Assembly: GCF_013426915.1 (NCBI RefSeq)
Contig: NZ_AP023179.1
Location: forward strand, 3,286,001 to 3,350,000
DNA from: Paraburkholderia sp. PGU19
Lineage (GTDB): Bacteria; Pseudomonadota; Gammaproteobacteria; Burkholderiales; Burkholderiaceae
DNA length: 64,000 nt
Direction of reading: 5' to 3'
Shown here in pieces: positions 43,820-53,786 of this stretch. A program made the position numbers and the translations under genes. Each line of letters opens with the position of its first letter. The first letter of the stretch is position 1. Below the pieces are notes generated by a model, which ran no database searches, was not told the DNA's origin, and saw only the letters and a program-made list of their open reading frames with translations.

Positions 43820-46800
43820 TTACTGGCAGGCTTCGCACTCTTCGAAGCCAGGATCGCCCGGACGCATCATGCACACGGGACCATCCGCTTCGGGCGCTGC
43901 TTCGACTGCGGGCACTGCGGTTGCGGCGGAAGCCTGGAAGCCGCCCGTCACACCCGACGAACCCACACCGCCGCCAACGCCGTAACCACCCGCTGCGCCA
44001 CCTGCACCACCCGCGCCGCCGTCGCTCGACGGCACTGCGTTCAGCGCGCCGTGTGCGACCGTCGACTTCTCGACGTGCGTTGCCGCCATCGTGCGGAGGT
44101 AGTACGTCGTCTTCAGACCGCGCAGCCACGCGAGCTTGTAGACCTCGTCGAGCTTCTTGCCTGACGCGCCTGCCATGTAGATGTTCAGCGACTGAGCCTG
44201 ATCGATCCACTTCTGACGGCGCGACGCCGCTTCGACCAGCCACGTTGCATCGACTTCGAACGCGGTCGCGTAGATTGCGCGCAGGTCGCCCGGCACGCGG
44301 TCGATGCGCGACAGCGAGCCGTCGAAGTACTTCAGGTCGGCGACCATCACTTCGTCCCACAGGCCGCGCGCCTTCAGGTCACGCACGAGGTAGTCGTTCA
44401 CCACCGTGAATTCGCCCGACAGGTTCGACTTCACATACAGGTTCTGGAACGTCGGCTCGATACATGCAGACACGCCGATGATGTTCGAGATCGTCGCCGT
44501 CGGCGCGATTGCGACGCAGTTCGAGTTGCGCATGCCGTACGTCGAGATGCGCGAACGCAGCGACGCCCAGTCCATCGATTCGCTCGAATCCACTTCGATG
44601 TAGCCGCCGCGCGCTTCCTCGAGCAGCTTCAGCGTGTCCTGCGGGAGGATGCCGCGATCCCACAGCGAACCGCGGTAGGTCGCGTAACGGCCGCGCTCTT
44701 CCGCCAGTTCCGTCGACGCCCAGTATGCGTAGTAGCAGACGGCTTCCATCGAACGGTCGGCGAACTCGACGGCTTCCTGCGATGCGTACGGCGTGCGCAG
44801 CACGTGCAGGCAATCCTGGAAGCCCATGATGCCCATCCCGACCGGGCGGTGCTTCAGGTTCGAGTTACGCGCCTTCGCAACCGCGTAGTAGTTGATGTCG
44901 ATCACGTTGTCGAGCATGCGCATCGCGACGCTGATCGTGCGCTTCAGCTTGTCGTGGTCGAGCACAACCGTGCCGTCCGCCTGTTCCTTCAGGTGCGCGA
45001 CGAGGTTCACCGAGCCGAGGTTGCAGACGGCGATTTCGGTGTCGCTCGTGTTCAGCGTGATTTCCGTGCACAGGTTCGACGAGTGGACGACGCCGACGTG
45101 CTGTTGCGGCGAGCGCACATTGCACGGGTCCTTGAACGTGATCCACGGGTGGCCGGTTTCGAACAGCATGCCGAGCATCTTGCGCCACAGCTGCGCCGCC
45201 GGGATCTTCTTGAACAGCTTGATCTCGCCACGTGCCGCTTTCTCTTCGTAAGCCGTGTAGGCCTTCTCGAAGTCCGCGCCGAACAGGTCGTGCAGGTCCG
45301 GGCAGGTGGACGGCGAGAACAGCGTCCAGTCGCCGCCTTCGTGAACGCGCTTCATGAACAGGTCGGGAATCCAGTTCGCCGTGTTCATGTCGTGCGTGCG
45401 GCGACGGTCGTCGCCCGTGTTCTTACGCAGCTCGAGGAATTCTTCGATGTCCAGGTGCCACGATTCCAGGTACGCGCACACCGCGCCCTTGCGCTTGCCG
45501 CCCTGGTTCACGGCGACAGCCGTGTCGTTGACCACCTTCAGGAACGGCACGACGCCTTGCGACTTGCCGTTGGTGCCCTTGATGTGCGAGCCGAGCGCAC
45601 GCACGCGCGTCCAGTCGTTGCCCAGACCGCCGGCGAACTTCGACAGCAGCGCGTTTTCCTTCAGCGCTTCGTAGATGCCGTCGAGGTCGTCGTCCACCGT
45701 CGTCAGATAGCACGACGACAGTTGCGAACGGCGCGTGCCCGAGTTGAACAGCGTGGGCGTCGACGACATGAAGTCGAACGACGACAGCACGTTGTAGAAC
45801 TCGATCGCGCGCGCTTCGCGGTCGATCTCATTCAGCGACAGGCCCATCGCAACACGCATAAAGAATGCCTGCGGCATTTCGATGCGCGTGCCGTCGGCAT
45901 GCAGGAAGTAGCGGTCATACAGCGTTTGCAGACCGAGGTAGCCGAACTGCAGGTCGCGGTTTGCATCGAGTGCGGCGCCCAGACGCTTCAGGTCGAACTG
46001 CAGCAGCTTTTCGTCGAGCAGTTCGGCGTTCACACCGCGCTTGATGAAGAGCGGGAAGTATTCGGCGTAACGCTCGCCCATTTCGGCTTGCGTGACTTCT
46101 TCTTCGAGGATCTCGCGGCGGATCGTGTGCAGCAGGATGCGAGCCGTGACCTGGCTGTACGCCGGGTCCTTTTCGATCATCGTGCGCGCAGCGAGGATGG
46201 CCGAGTCGTAGACCTGGCTCATCGGCACGCCGTCGTACAGGTTCTTGATCGTTTCCGTGACGATCGGCTCGGCGCTCACGGCGTCGCCCAGATTCGAGCA
46301 TGCGGATTCGATGATGCCGCGCAGCGCTGCCATGTCGAGCGGACGCGTGATGCCGTTGTCGGTCACGTTCAGACCCGACGTGCCTGCTACTGCTTCCGGC
46401 TCATGGCCGCGCTCCTGGCTGCGCTTCTCGCGGTACAGCACGTAAGCGCGCGCGACGTTGTGCTCACCCGTGCGCATCAGCGCGAGTTCGACCTGATCCT
46501 GAATGTCTTCGATATGGAACGTGCCGCCATTCGGACGGCTGCGCACCAGCGCGCGCACGACGTTCTGCGTGAGTTGCTCGACCAGTTCGCGAACGCGTGC
46601 CGACGCCGCGCCCTGACCACCGTTGACGGCCAGAAATGCCTTCGTCACGGCGATGGCGATTTTCGAAGGCTCGAACGACACCACGCTACCATTGCGACGG
46701 ATCACCTTGTAGTCGGCGTAGCTCGTCTGCGGCGCGAGCGCTGCTGCGCCCTGTGCGAGCGCTTCGGGGCGGCCAGCGGGTGCGCCTTCGAACCGGGTCG

Positions 46801-46822
46801 TCACGTTGTCGGTGGTTTGCAT
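43820..46822 (-). CDS. nrdA: Ribonucleotide reductase class Ia alpha subunit
   Basis: Catalytic subunit reducing ribonucleoside diphosphates, 1000 residues from the start at 46822 (MQTTDNVTTRFEG). An N-terminal ATP-cone (about 40-125) mediates dATP feedback control. The core has SSTPTLFNSGTRRSQLSSCYL, GTNGKSQGVVPFLKV, NLCTEITLNTSDTEIAVCNLGSVNL and CIEPTFQNLYVKSNLSGEF. A Gly-rich linker near the end leads to the C-terminal ECEACQ redox cysteines that are re-reduced by thioredoxin or glutaredoxin. Transcription is probably NrdR-controlled. Confidence 0.97.
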   Translation of the reverse strand: MQTTDNVTTRFEGAPAGRPEALAQGAAALAPQTSYADYKVIRRNGSVVSFEPSKIAIAVTKAFLAVNGGQGAASARVRELVEQLTQNVVRALVRSRPNGGTFHIEDIQDQVELALMRTGEHNVARAYVLYREKRSQERGHEPEAVAGTSGLNVTDNGITRPLDMAALRGIIESACSNLGDAVSAEPIVTETIKNLYDGVPMSQVYDSAILAARTMIEKDPAYSQVTARILLHTIRREILEEEVTQAEMGERYAEYFPLFIKRGVNAELLDEKLLQFDLKRLGAALDANRDLQFGYLGLQTLYDRYFLHADGTRIEMPQAFFMRVAMGLSLNEIDREARAIEFYNVLSSFDFMSSTPTLFNSGTRRSQLSSCYLTTVDDDLDGIYEALKENALLSKFAGGLGNDWTRVRALGSHIKGTNGKSQGVVPFLKVVNDTAVAVNQGGKRKGAVCAYLESWHLDIEEFLELRKNTGDDRRRTHDMNTANWIPDLFMKRVHEGGDWTLFSPSTCPDLHDLFGADFEKAYTAYEEKAARGEIKLFKKIPAAQLWRKMLGMLFETGHPWITFKDPCNVRSPQQHVGVVHSSNLCTEITLNTSDTEIAVCNLGSVNLVAHLKEQADGTVVLDHDKLKRTISVAMRMLDNVIDINYYAVAKARNSNLKHRPVGMGIMGFQDCLHVLRTPYASQEAVEFADRSMEAVCYYAYWASTELAEERGRYATYRGSLWDRGILPQDTLKLLEEARGGYIEVDSSESMDWASLRSRISTYGMRNSNCVAIAPTATISNIIGVSACIEPTFQNLYVKSNLSGEFTVVNDYLVRDLKARGLWDEVMVADLKYFDGSLSRIDRVPGDLRAIYATAFEVDATWLVEAASRRQKWIDQAQSLNIYMAGASGKKLDEVYKLAWLRGLKTTYYLRTMAATHVEKSTVAHGALNAVPSSDGGAGGAGGAAGGYGVGGGVGSSGVTGGFQASAATAVPAVEAAPEADGPVCMMRPGDPGFEECEACQ

Positions 46823-47127
46823 GTGCAAAGCTCCTGGTCTTGGAATAGTGCGGAGTTACCGCGGATTAGTACAAACGCTGCGCCACCCCGGACGCATGCG
46901 ATGAGGGTGAAGAGTAGGAACAGCGGGAACCTTGAAACAGAGAGGCCGGATGCGACAGATCCGTCGGGACGTACTTCAACGTTGTGTGTGTCGCGATCAC
47001 TTGGCTGTGCCTTTTTCTTCGAATTTGCCGGCGCACCGTTTGTCGTAACTGGTTGCGCCGCATCAGATTTTTCAGTGCCGGTAATGCTGACGGCGCCATG
47101 CTCATGGAGCGGGGCGCCGCCTGACAA

Positions 47128-47143
47128 ACACTACATCTTGTGC
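47128..47143. promoter_or_regulatory. NrdR box 2 upstream of nrdA
   Basis: On the minus strand GCACAAGATGTAGTGT matches the palindromic NrdR box consensus (ACACtAtAtatAGTGT-type). It begins exactly 31 bp from the start of box 1, three helical turns, the spacing NrdR needs. Confidence 0.65.
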
Positions 47144-47158
47144 AAAAACTGATTAACG

Positions 47159-47174
47159 GCACGAAGTATAGTGT
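47159..47174. promoter_or_regulatory. NrdR box 1 overlapping the nrdA -10 element
   Basis: On the minus strand ACACTATACTTCGTGC is the second 16-bp NrdR box. It overlaps the TATACT -10 of the candidate promoter, so bound NrdR would block RNA polymerase when dATP is high. Confidence 0.7.
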
Positions 47175-47192
47175 ACTGAACCGTGATCGCAA
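47165..47192 (-). promoter_or_regulatory. Sigma-70 promoter of nrdA
   Basis: On the minus strand TTGCGA (47192-47187) and TATACT (47170-47165) are separated by 16 bp. The predicted transcript has a leader of about 335 nt before the nrdA ATG. The rest of the 499-bp gap 46823-47321 holds no gene I can support. Confidence 0.6.
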
Positions 47193-47321
47193 ATTCTTTT
47201 ATTTGGTCTGACGATCTTGACTTTTGCGATGCCCGCGTCGGAAAAAGCTGTCGGGGAAATGACGCGCGCTCACAGCGTGCTTGCGCTGTCTGTTGGATAC
47301 CGCACAGAAAAAGTCACGCGC

Positions 47322-47942
47322 TTACGGGGTTATCGGCGCGCGCGTCGACGGATGCAGATAGGGGAAGTACTGATCGGCGAGCGCGGTGTCGCGTTGCAAA
47401 CGCGGCCAGTCGAAGTGTGGACCGGGATCGGTCTTGCGGCCCGGCGCGATGTCCGAGTGGCCCGCGAGCGCTTCGATCGCGTAGTGCGCGGCGAGTGCCT
47501 GCACGAGCGGTGCGAGCGTCTCGTATTGCGCCGCTTCGAACGCCGATGCGTCGCTGCCTTCGAGCTCGATGCCGATCGAAAAGTCGTTGCAGCGTTCGCG
47601 TCCGAAAAAGCTGGACGCACCCGCGTGCCACGCGCGTTCGTCGCACGACACGTACTGTTCGAGCGCGCCGTCGCGATGGATCACGAAATGCGCGGACACC
47701 CGCACGTCGCGCAGATGTGCGTCGTAGTACGGATGCGCGTCGCAGTCGAGACGGTTGAGGAAGAGATCCGTGATGCCCGTGCCGCCGAATTCGTTCGGCG
47801 GCAGGCTGATGTTGTGGACGACGATCAGCGTCGGACGTGCGCCGTTCGGCCGCACCTCGAAATTCGGCGACGGCAGCTTGCTGGCTTCGTTGATCCAGCC
47901 GTTTGCATCGACGGTGAAACGCGCGGTGGCGTGTGCCGTCAT
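47322..47942 (-). CDS. ampD: 1,6-anhydro-N-acetylmuramyl-L-alanine amidase AmpD
   Basis: Cytoplasmic zinc amidase that releases stem peptide from anhydro-muropeptides during cell-wall recycling and so influences AmpC-type beta-lactamase induction. The 206 residues from 47942 (MTAHATARF) have LIVVHNISLPPNEFGG with a zinc His, SAHFVIHRDG, and AGHSDIAPGRKTDPGPHFDW with zinc His and Asp. It overlaps the upstream small gene by 4 bp. Mpl elsewhere in the window acts on the freed tripeptide. Confidence 0.95.
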   Translation of the reverse strand: MTAHATARFTVDANGWINEASKLPSPNFEVRPNGARPTLIVVHNISLPPNEFGGTGITDLFLNRLDCDAHPYYDAHLRDVRVSAHFVIHRDGALEQYVSCDERAWHAGASSFFGRERCNDFSIGIELEGSDASAFEAAQYETLAPLVQALAAHYAIEALAGHSDIAPGRKTDPGPHFDWPRLQRDTALADQYFPYLHPSTRAPITP

Positions 47943-48262
47943 CGCGCGTCGCGGCCCGTCGGACGGGCGGCGTAACGCTGCGCGTGATCGTGCGAGCAGA
48001 ACGTCTGGCCCGCGACGAGCACGGAATCGCTCTTTGGCGCATGCACGCCGCATTGGGCGCAACGGATCATCGGCTCGGCGAGTTGAGCGGCGGGCTTGCC
48101 GTTCGCGCTACCGCTCGCGTGACCATTGGTGCGCGCGCTGGCGCCGGCGTCGCCGCCCGCACTTGTGCGCGCCGATGTGCGCGATGCGTCGGCGCGGCGC
48201 AGTGCCTTCACCAGCCACTGGCCAACGATGAACAACAGAATCAGCAGAAAAATTTGTCGCAT
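47939..48262 (-). CDS. Small membrane/zinc-finger protein (PP0621 family)
   Basis: A 107-residue protein with an N-terminal membrane helix (MRQIFLLILLFIVGQWLVKAL), a Ser/Ala/Arg-rich linker and a C-terminal four-ligand metal site (IRCAQCG...FCSHDHAQRYAA). This fits the PP0621 family, which has no known role. It lies 5 bp after the CcsA-like gene and overlaps ampD by 4 bp, so the three are likely one operon. Confidence 0.85.
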   Translation of the reverse strand: MRQIFLLILLFIVGQWLVKALRRADASRTSARTSAGGDAGASARTNGHASGSANGKPAAQLAEPMIRCAQCGVHAPKSDSVLVAGQTFCSHDHAQRYAARPTGRDAR

Positions 48263-48267
48263 GACAC

Positions 48268-49209
48268 TCAGACCACAGGACGGTGCAACAGCACCTCGAA
48301 AACAAAACGGCTGCCGACATACGCGAGCAGCAGCGCGACAAACGACGCGAGCACCCAGCGCAATGCCGCGCGGCCGCGCCAACCCGACACCTTGCGCGCC
48401 GTCAGCAGCGCGCCGAACATGACCCACGACAGCAGCGCGAACACGGTCTTGTGATCGAGCTGAAGCGCGCGGTCGAGCAGTTGTTCGTTGAACAGCATGC
48501 CCGAGACCAGCGTCAGCGTAAGCAGCACGAAACCCGCGCCGATCAGACGGAACAGCAGCGTCTCCAGCGTAAGCAGCGGCGGCAGCGTGTCGAGCCAACT
48601 CGACAGCCAGCCGTCGTTGCTCGCGGCGCTCTGACGCGCAAGCCCACCGCCGCGCATCGCGTGGAGACGCCGCTCGACGAGCAGCATCAGCACCGCATGC
48701 AGCGCGGCGATCACGAACAGACCATACGCGACGTTGGCGATCAGGAAGTGCAGCTTGAACAGCGGATCGGCGGCGTACGACAGCACGTGCACGCCGTTGA
48801 ACACGAGCGGCAGCAGCGACGCGATGCACGCGAGCGGCAGCACGAGCAGACGCAGGCCGTCGAGCGGAAAAAAGAAACTCTCGATCCAGTAGATACCCGC
48901 GCCGAGCCAGAACATCGCGGACAGCGCGAACGCGAAGCCGAACACCATCGCGTCGTGCGGAAAAATGGTGGTGTGCAGCAGCACGCCGTGCGCGAGCAGC
49001 GCGACGAGCAGCACGATGCGCGTCGTCATCGACATGCCGGCGGAGGCGGCCGCCAGCCCTCGCCCGCCCGCGGGCAGCGGCGCAGCGGGAGACAGCGGCG
49101 ACACGCTCTCGAGCATCGGCGCGGCCGCCGCCTGCCGGTGCGCGCGCCAGCCTGCGACGGCGAGACCGCCGTACAGGAGCGCAGTGAGGGCATACAGTAC
49201 AATATCCAT
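48268..49209 (-). CDS. CcsA/YpjD-family cytochrome c assembly membrane protein
   Basis: A 313-residue inner-membrane protein with about eight hydrophobic segments (first at 2-20, then 60-78, 87-105, 115-137, 155-175 and later). Conserved His residues in MTTRIVLLVALLAHG and LQLDHKTVFALLSW fit the heme-handling CcsA family. Genomes commonly carry this gene next to ffh in the opposite orientation, as here (81-bp divergent gap). Its exact role outside cytochrome maturation is unclear. Confidence 0.88.
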   Translation of the reverse strand: MDIVLYALTALLYGGLAVAGWRAHRQAAAAPMLESVSPLSPAAPLPAGGRGLAAASAGMSMTTRIVLLVALLAHGVLLHTTIFPHDAMVFGFAFALSAMFWLGAGIYWIESFFFPLDGLRLLVLPLACIASLLPLVFNGVHVLSYAADPLFKLHFLIANVAYGLFVIAALHAVLMLLVERRLHAMRGGGLARQSAASNDGWLSSWLDTLPPLLTLETLLFRLIGAGFVLLTLTLVSGMLFNEQLLDRALQLDHKTVFALLSWVMFGALLTARKVSGWRGRAALRWVLASFVALLLAYVGSRFVFEVLLHRPVV

Positions 49210-49289
49210 ATTCGAAGTTTACACCAGGCCCTCCAAAGTCCGCCGCTGTCGCGCGGTGACGGAGCCGGCCGCACTGCTCATCGCCCCCC

Positions 49290-50657
49290 ATGCTCGACAA
49301 CCTCACTCAACGGATGGCGCGCGTCGTCAAGACGCTGCGCGGCGAAGCCCGGCTCACCGAGGCGAATACCCAGGAGATGCTGCGCGAAGTGCGCCTCGCA
49401 CTCCTCGAAGCGGACGTGGCGCTGCCCGTCGTGCGCGACTTCATCGCGAAGGTGAAGGAGAAGGCGCTCGGCGAGGAAGTGATCGCCAGCCTGTCGCCGG
49501 GTCAGGCGCTGGTCGGCGTCGTGCAGCGCGAGCTGACGGCCGTGATCGGCGGCGACTACGAAGGCAAGGCCGCCGAACTGGATCTCGCCGTCACGCCGCC
49601 CGCCATTATCCTGATGGCCGGCCTGCAGGGCGCCGGTAAAACCACCACGGTCGGCAAGCTCGCGAAGCTGCTGCGCGAGAAGTACAAGAAGAAAGTGCTG
49701 ACGGTGTCGTGCGACGTGTATCGCCCCGCCGCTATCGCGCAGTTGAAGACGGTGACCGAACAGGTCGGCGCCGATTTCTTCCCGTCGCAACCGGACCAGA
49801 AGCCCGTCGATATCGCGCGTGCCGCCGTCGACTGGGCGAAGCGCCACTATCACGACGTTCTGCTCGTCGACACGGCCGGCCGTCTCGGCATCGACGAAGC
49901 GATGATGAACGAGATCACCGCGCTGCATAAGGAACTGAATCCGGCCGAAACGCTGTTCGTCGTCGACGCCATGCTCGGTCAGGATGCCGTGAACACCGCG
50001 AAGGCGTTCAACGACGCGCTGCCGCTCACGGGTGTCGTGCTGACCAAGCTCGACGGCGACTCGCGCGGTGGCGCGGCGCTGTCCGTGCGTCACGTGACGG
50101 GCAAGCCGATCAAGTTCGTCGGCGTCGCGGAAAAGCTCGACGGCCTCGAAATCTTCTACCCGGATCGCATGGCGAACCGGATTCTCGGCATGGGCGACAT
50201 TCTCGCGCTCGTCGAGGAAGCACAGCGCGGCGTCGATGTGCAGGCCGCGCAGAAGCTCGCCGACAAGGTCAAGAAAGGCGGCGATTTCGATCTGAACGAT
50301 TTTCGCGCGCAGCTTTCGCAGATGAAGAAGATGGGCGGTCTGTCGTCGCTGATGGACAAGCTGCCCGCGCAGTTCCAGCAGGCCGCGTCGAATGCCGACA
50401 TGGGCCAGGCCGAAAAGCAGATGCGCCGCATGGAAGGCATCATCAACTCGATGACCGCGCAGGAGCGCGCCAAGCCCGATCTGATCAAGGCGACGCGCAA
50501 GCGCCGCATCGCCGCGGGTGCGGGCGTGCAGGTGCAGGAAGTCAACCGCTTGCTGAATCAGTACGACCAGATGCGCACCATGATGAAAAAGCTCAAGGGC
50601 GGCAATCTGCAGAAGATGATGCGCGGCATGAAGGGCATGTTGCCGGGCATGCGCTGA
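49290..50657 (+). CDS. ffh: Signal recognition particle protein Ffh
   Basis: GTPase that binds signal sequences and 4.5S RNA and delivers ribosomes to FtsY at the inner membrane, 455 residues. It has an N domain (1-100) and a G domain with P-loop GLQGAGKTTT (111-120), DTAGRLGIDE, TKLDGDSRGGAAL and the Met-rich M domain (from about 330, ending MMRGMKGMLPGMR). Confidence 0.97.
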   Translation: MLDNLTQRMARVVKTLRGEARLTEANTQEMLREVRLALLEADVALPVVRDFIAKVKEKALGEEVIASLSPGQALVGVVQRELTAVIGGDYEGKAAELDLAVTPPAIILMAGLQGAGKTTTVGKLAKLLREKYKKKVLTVSCDVYRPAAIAQLKTVTEQVGADFFPSQPDQKPVDIARAAVDWAKRHYHDVLLVDTAGRLGIDEAMMNEITALHKELNPAETLFVVDAMLGQDAVNTAKAFNDALPLTGVVLTKLDGDSRGGAALSVRHVTGKPIKFVGVAEKLDGLEIFYPDRMANRILGMGDILALVEEAQRGVDVQAAQKLADKVKKGGDFDLNDFRAQLSQMKKMGGLSSLMDKLPAQFQQAASNADMGQAEKQMRRMEGIINSMTAQERAKPDLIKATRKRRIAAGAGVQVQEVNRLLNQYDQMRTMMKKLKGGNLQKMMRGMKGMLPGMR

Positions 50658-50811
50658 TCCTTGCCGGCCGTTGTGCGCTCGCCGGCAAATGCGAGCGCGC
50701 GGCGGCCACCACGGCCCGGCGCGTATGCCGAACCAAGGCGCGGGTATATGCTGTAGCGCGCAGGGTCGTTGTCTTTCACACTATGTATACAGTTACCGCC
50801 CGTCAGACGTC

Positions 50812-51363
50812 ATGAATCGCGAAGAAGCTCTCCACATTTTCAGTCACTCCGAAGAAATCGTTTCGGCCAGCGACGTCAACGCCTCCATCAGCCACATGGC
50901 CGACGCGATCCGCGCCGAAATGGCCGAAGACTTTCCGCTCGTGCTGTCGGTGATGGGCGGCGCGGCGGTGTTCACAGGCATGTTGCTGCCGCACCTCGAT
51001 TTCCCGCTCGAATTCGACTACATCCACCTCACCCGCTATCGCAACGCGATCAAGGGCAGCGCCGAGATGCAATGGCGCGTCGCACCTTCGGGTTCGGTGA
51101 AGGACCGCGTCGTGCTCGTGCTCGACGACATCCTCGATGAAGGCGAGACGATGGCCGCGATCCGCGACCGCATCATGGATATGGGCGCCAAGCGCTTCAT
51201 GAGCGCGGTGTTGTGCGAGAAGATCCTTCAGAAGGCGAAGCCGCTGCACCCGGATTTCTGCGGTTTCGAAGTGCCGGACCGCTATGTGTTCGGCTGCGGG
51301 ATGGATGCGAAGGGCTACTGGCGCAATCTGCCGACAATCCGCGCGCTGACGGAAGGCGCCTGA
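50812..51363 (+). CDS. Hypoxanthine-guanine phosphoribosyltransferase-like protein
   Basis: A 183-residue type I PRTase for purine salvage. The start at 50812 (MNREEALHIF) is chosen over an upstream non-homologous extension. The PRPP-binding motif VVLVLDDILDEGETMAAI lies near 104-121, with LPHLDFPLEFDYIHLTRY and DRYVFGCGMDAKGYWRNLP downstream. A strong terminator lies 21 bp after the stop. Confidence 0.9.
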   Translation: MNREEALHIFSHSEEIVSASDVNASISHMADAIRAEMAEDFPLVLSVMGGAAVFTGMLLPHLDFPLEFDYIHLTRYRNAIKGSAEMQWRVAPSGSVKDRVVLVLDDILDEGETMAAIRDRIMDMGAKRFMSAVLCEKILQKAKPLHPDFCGFEVPDRYVFGCGMDAKGYWRNLPTIRALTEGA

Positions 51364-51384
51364 CGCTTCCTCACGCCGCAGATA

Positions 51385-51414
51385 AAAAAAGCGACCTCTC
51401 AGGGTCGCTTTTTT
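51385..51414. terminator. Bidirectional terminator between the PRTase gene and marC
   Basis: AAAAAAGCGACC and GGTCGCTTTTTT form a 12-bp stem around TCTCAG. It serves both convergent genes. Confidence 0.85.
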
Positions 51415-51431
51415 GTTCCTTCGATCAACCG

Positions 51432-52037
51432 CTATTTGTCGAGCTGATGCACGAAAGTGCGGATACCGCCGAGCATCATCTCCACTGAAATCGCGACGAG
51501 CACGAGACCCATCAACCGCTCGAACGCCATCACCGTGCGCTCGCCGAGCCATTGCTGAATGCGCTCCGCGAGCACCAGCACGATCGCGCAGACGATCATC
51601 GTCACCGTCAGCGCCGCCATCCACTCCAGCATCTTGTTCGGCGCCTGCGACGTCAGCAGCATCACCGTCGCCAGCGCCGACGGACCGGCGAGCGCGGGAA
51701 TCGCGAGCGGCACGATCATCGGCTCGGCGGCGCGCGTGTCCGCGCCAAACGGGCCGTCGGGATGCGGAAAGATCATCCGCAGCGCGATCAGGAACAGCAC
51801 GATCCCGCCGCCGATGCGCAAAGACAGATCCGTCAGGCTCATCATCCGAAGAAAGCGGTCGCCGACGAGCATGAAGACCAGCAGGATCACGAACGCGATG
51901 GCGACTTCGCGCAGAATCACGCGGATGCGCCGGTGAGGCGCAACACCCCGCAGGCAGTTGATGAAGAGCGGGATGTTGCCGAGTGGATCAGTGATGAGAA
52001 TCAGCAGGATGGTCGCGGACAGGAAGTTGTACTCCAC
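51432..52037 (-). CDS. MarC-family integral membrane protein
   Basis: A 201-residue protein with about six transmembrane segments (6-24, 41-60, 68-90, 105-125, 138-160, 170-190). MEYNFLSATILLILITDPLGNIPLF, RIGGGIVLFLIALRMIF and PLAIPALAGPSALATVMLL are typical of MarC/YhgN. The family is related to LeuE-type transporters; substrate unknown. It lies 12 bp after proS on the same strand. Confidence 0.9.
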   Translation of the reverse strand: MEYNFLSATILLILITDPLGNIPLFINCLRGVAPHRRIRVILREVAIAFVILLVFMLVGDRFLRMMSLTDLSLRIGGGIVLFLIALRMIFPHPDGPFGADTRAAEPMIVPLAIPALAGPSALATVMLLTSQAPNKMLEWMAALTVTMIVCAIVLVLAERIQQWLGERTVMAFERLMGLVLVAISVEMMLGGIRTFVHQLDK

Positions 52038-52049
52038 CGTCCGCTCCCG

Positions 52050-53786
52050 TCAGCGCGCGAGCGCTGCGTTGATCTTGTCGATCACGGCCTGCGCCGCGCC
52101 TTCGACGGGCAACAGCGTCGCTTCCGCGTCGCGGCGCCCCTGATACTCGATCTTGCCGTCCTTCAGGCCACGGTCGCCGATCACCAGACGATGCGGCACG
52201 CCGATCAGTTCCCAGTCCGCGAACATCACGCCCGGACGCTCGCCGCGATCGTCGAGAATCACGTCGATGCCCGCTGCCGTCAGCTCGTCGTGCAGCTTGT
52301 CAGCCTGCTCGCGCACGGCGTCGCTGCGGTCGTAGCCCATGGGGCACAGCACGACTTCGAACGGCGCGATCGATTCCGGCCAGATGATGCCCTTGTCGTC
52401 GAAGTTCTGCTCGATCGCCGCGCCGAGAATACGCGTGACACCGATGCCGTAGCAGCCCATCTGCATCGGCTGCGGTTTGCCGGATTCGTCGAGGCACGTC
52501 GCGTTCATCGCTTCCGAATACTTGGTGCCAAGCTGGAACACGTGGCCGACTTCGATGCCGCGGCAGATGTCGATCACGCCCTTGCCGTCCGGCGACGGAT
52601 CGCCCTTCTTCACGTTGCGGATGTCCGCGACGACGGGTTCGGGCAGATCGCGGCCCCAGTTGACGCCTGTGGTGTGGAAATCGACTTCGTTCGTGCCGAC
52701 CACGAAATCGCTCATGTTCGCGACCGTGCGGTCCGCGATCACCTTGATCGGCTTCTTGGTGTTCATCGGCCCGAGGTAGCCCGGCGGCGTGCCGAACCAC
52801 GCGACGATTTCTTCTTCCGTCGCGAAGCGGAACTCGGCGAGACCAGGCAGCTTGTTGACCTTGATCTCGTTCAGATCATGGTCGCCGCGCAGCATCAGCA
52901 GCCAGATGGTCGGCTCGGCGCTTTCGTTTTCGGTGGCGAGGATGATCGACTTGATGGTCTTTTCGAGCGGAATGTCGAGATATTCGGCGACGGCTTCGCA
53001 CTTGGCCTTGCCCGGTGTCGGCGTCTTCTTGAGTTCTTCCTTCGGCGCGGCGCGTTCCGCGATCAGCGGCAACGCTTCAGCCGCTTCGACGTTGGACGCG
53101 AAGTCCGACGTCGGGCAGTAAGCGATGTCGTCTTCGCCCGTATCGGCGATCACGTGGAATTCGTGCGAGCCGCTGCCGCCGATCGAGCCGTTGTCCGCCG
53201 CGACCGCGCGGAAATCGAGACCGAGGCGCGTGAAAATGCGCACATAAGCGTCGTACATCTTGCGATACGACTCTTTCAGGCCGTCCGCGTCCTTATCGAA
53301 CGAATACGCGTCCTTCATGATGAATTCACGGCCGCGCATCACGCCGAAACGCGGACGGATTTCGTCGCGGAACTTCGTCTGGATCTGATAGAAGTTCACG
53401 GGCAACTGACGGTAGCTCTTGATCTGGTTGCGCGCGATATCCGTCACGACTTCTTCGTGCGTCGGTCCAATCACGAAGTCAGTCTGCTTGCGATCCTTGA
53501 AGCGCAGCAGTTCGGGACCATATTTTTCCCAGCGGCCCGATTCCTGCCACAGCTCCGCCGGCTGCACAGCCGGCATCAGCAGTTCGATCCCGCCTGCCCG
53601 GTTCATTTCCTCGCGCACGATCGCTTCTACCTTGCGGATCGAGCGCAGGCCAATTGGCAGATAGTTGTAGATGCCGCCAGCGACGCGCCGGATCATGCCG
53701 GCACGCACCATGAGCTTGTGACTGACGATTTCCGCGTCGGCGGGCGCTTCCTTCAGGGTGCCAATAAAGAATCGGGAGGCTTTCAT
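52050..53786 (-). CDS. proS: Prolyl-tRNA synthetase
   Basis: Class II aminoacyl-tRNA synthetase, 578 residues. [32 protein letters not shown] is motif 1, [32 protein letters not shown] motif 2, and [15 protein letters not shown] motif 3. Residues about 240-385 form the INS editing domain that hydrolyses Ala-tRNA(Pro). The C-terminal anticodon domain is complete. The window also encodes a tRNA-Pro at 59963. Confidence 0.97.
   Translation of the reverse strand: MKASRFFIGTLKEAPADAEIVSHKLMVRAGMIRRVAGGIYNYLPIGLRSIRKVEAIVREEMNRAGGIELLMPAVQPAELWQESGRWEKYGPELLRFKDRKQTDFVIGPTHEEVVTDIARNQIKSYRQLPVNFYQIQTKFRDEIRPRFGVMRGREFIMKDAYSFDKDADGLKESYRKMYDAYVRIFTRLGLDFRAVAADNGSIGGSGSHEFHVIADTGEDDIAYCPTSDFASNVEAAEALPLIAERAAPKEELKKTPTPGKAKCEAVAEYLDIPLEKTIKSIILATENESAEPTIWLLMLRGDHDLNEIKVNKLPGLAEFRFATEEEIVAWFGTPPGYLGPMNTKKPIKVIADRTVANMSDFVVGTNEVDFHTTGVNWGRDLPEPVVADIRNVKKGDPSPDGKGVIDICRGIEVGHVFQLGTKYSEAMNATCLDESGKPQPMQMGCYGIGVTRILGAAIEQNFDDKGIIWPESIAPFEVVLCPMGYDRSDAVREQADKLHDELTAAGIDVILDDRGERPGVMFADWELIGVPHRLVIGDRGLKDGKIEYQGRRDAEATLLPVEGAAQAVIDKINAALAR

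Noticed and set aside
44804..47152. 782-codon rightward open frame
   Set aside because: Antisense of nrdA; no domain seen.
47217..47975. 252-codon rightward open frame upstream of nrdA
   Set aside because: Antisense of ampD, which has clear zinc-ligand motifs.
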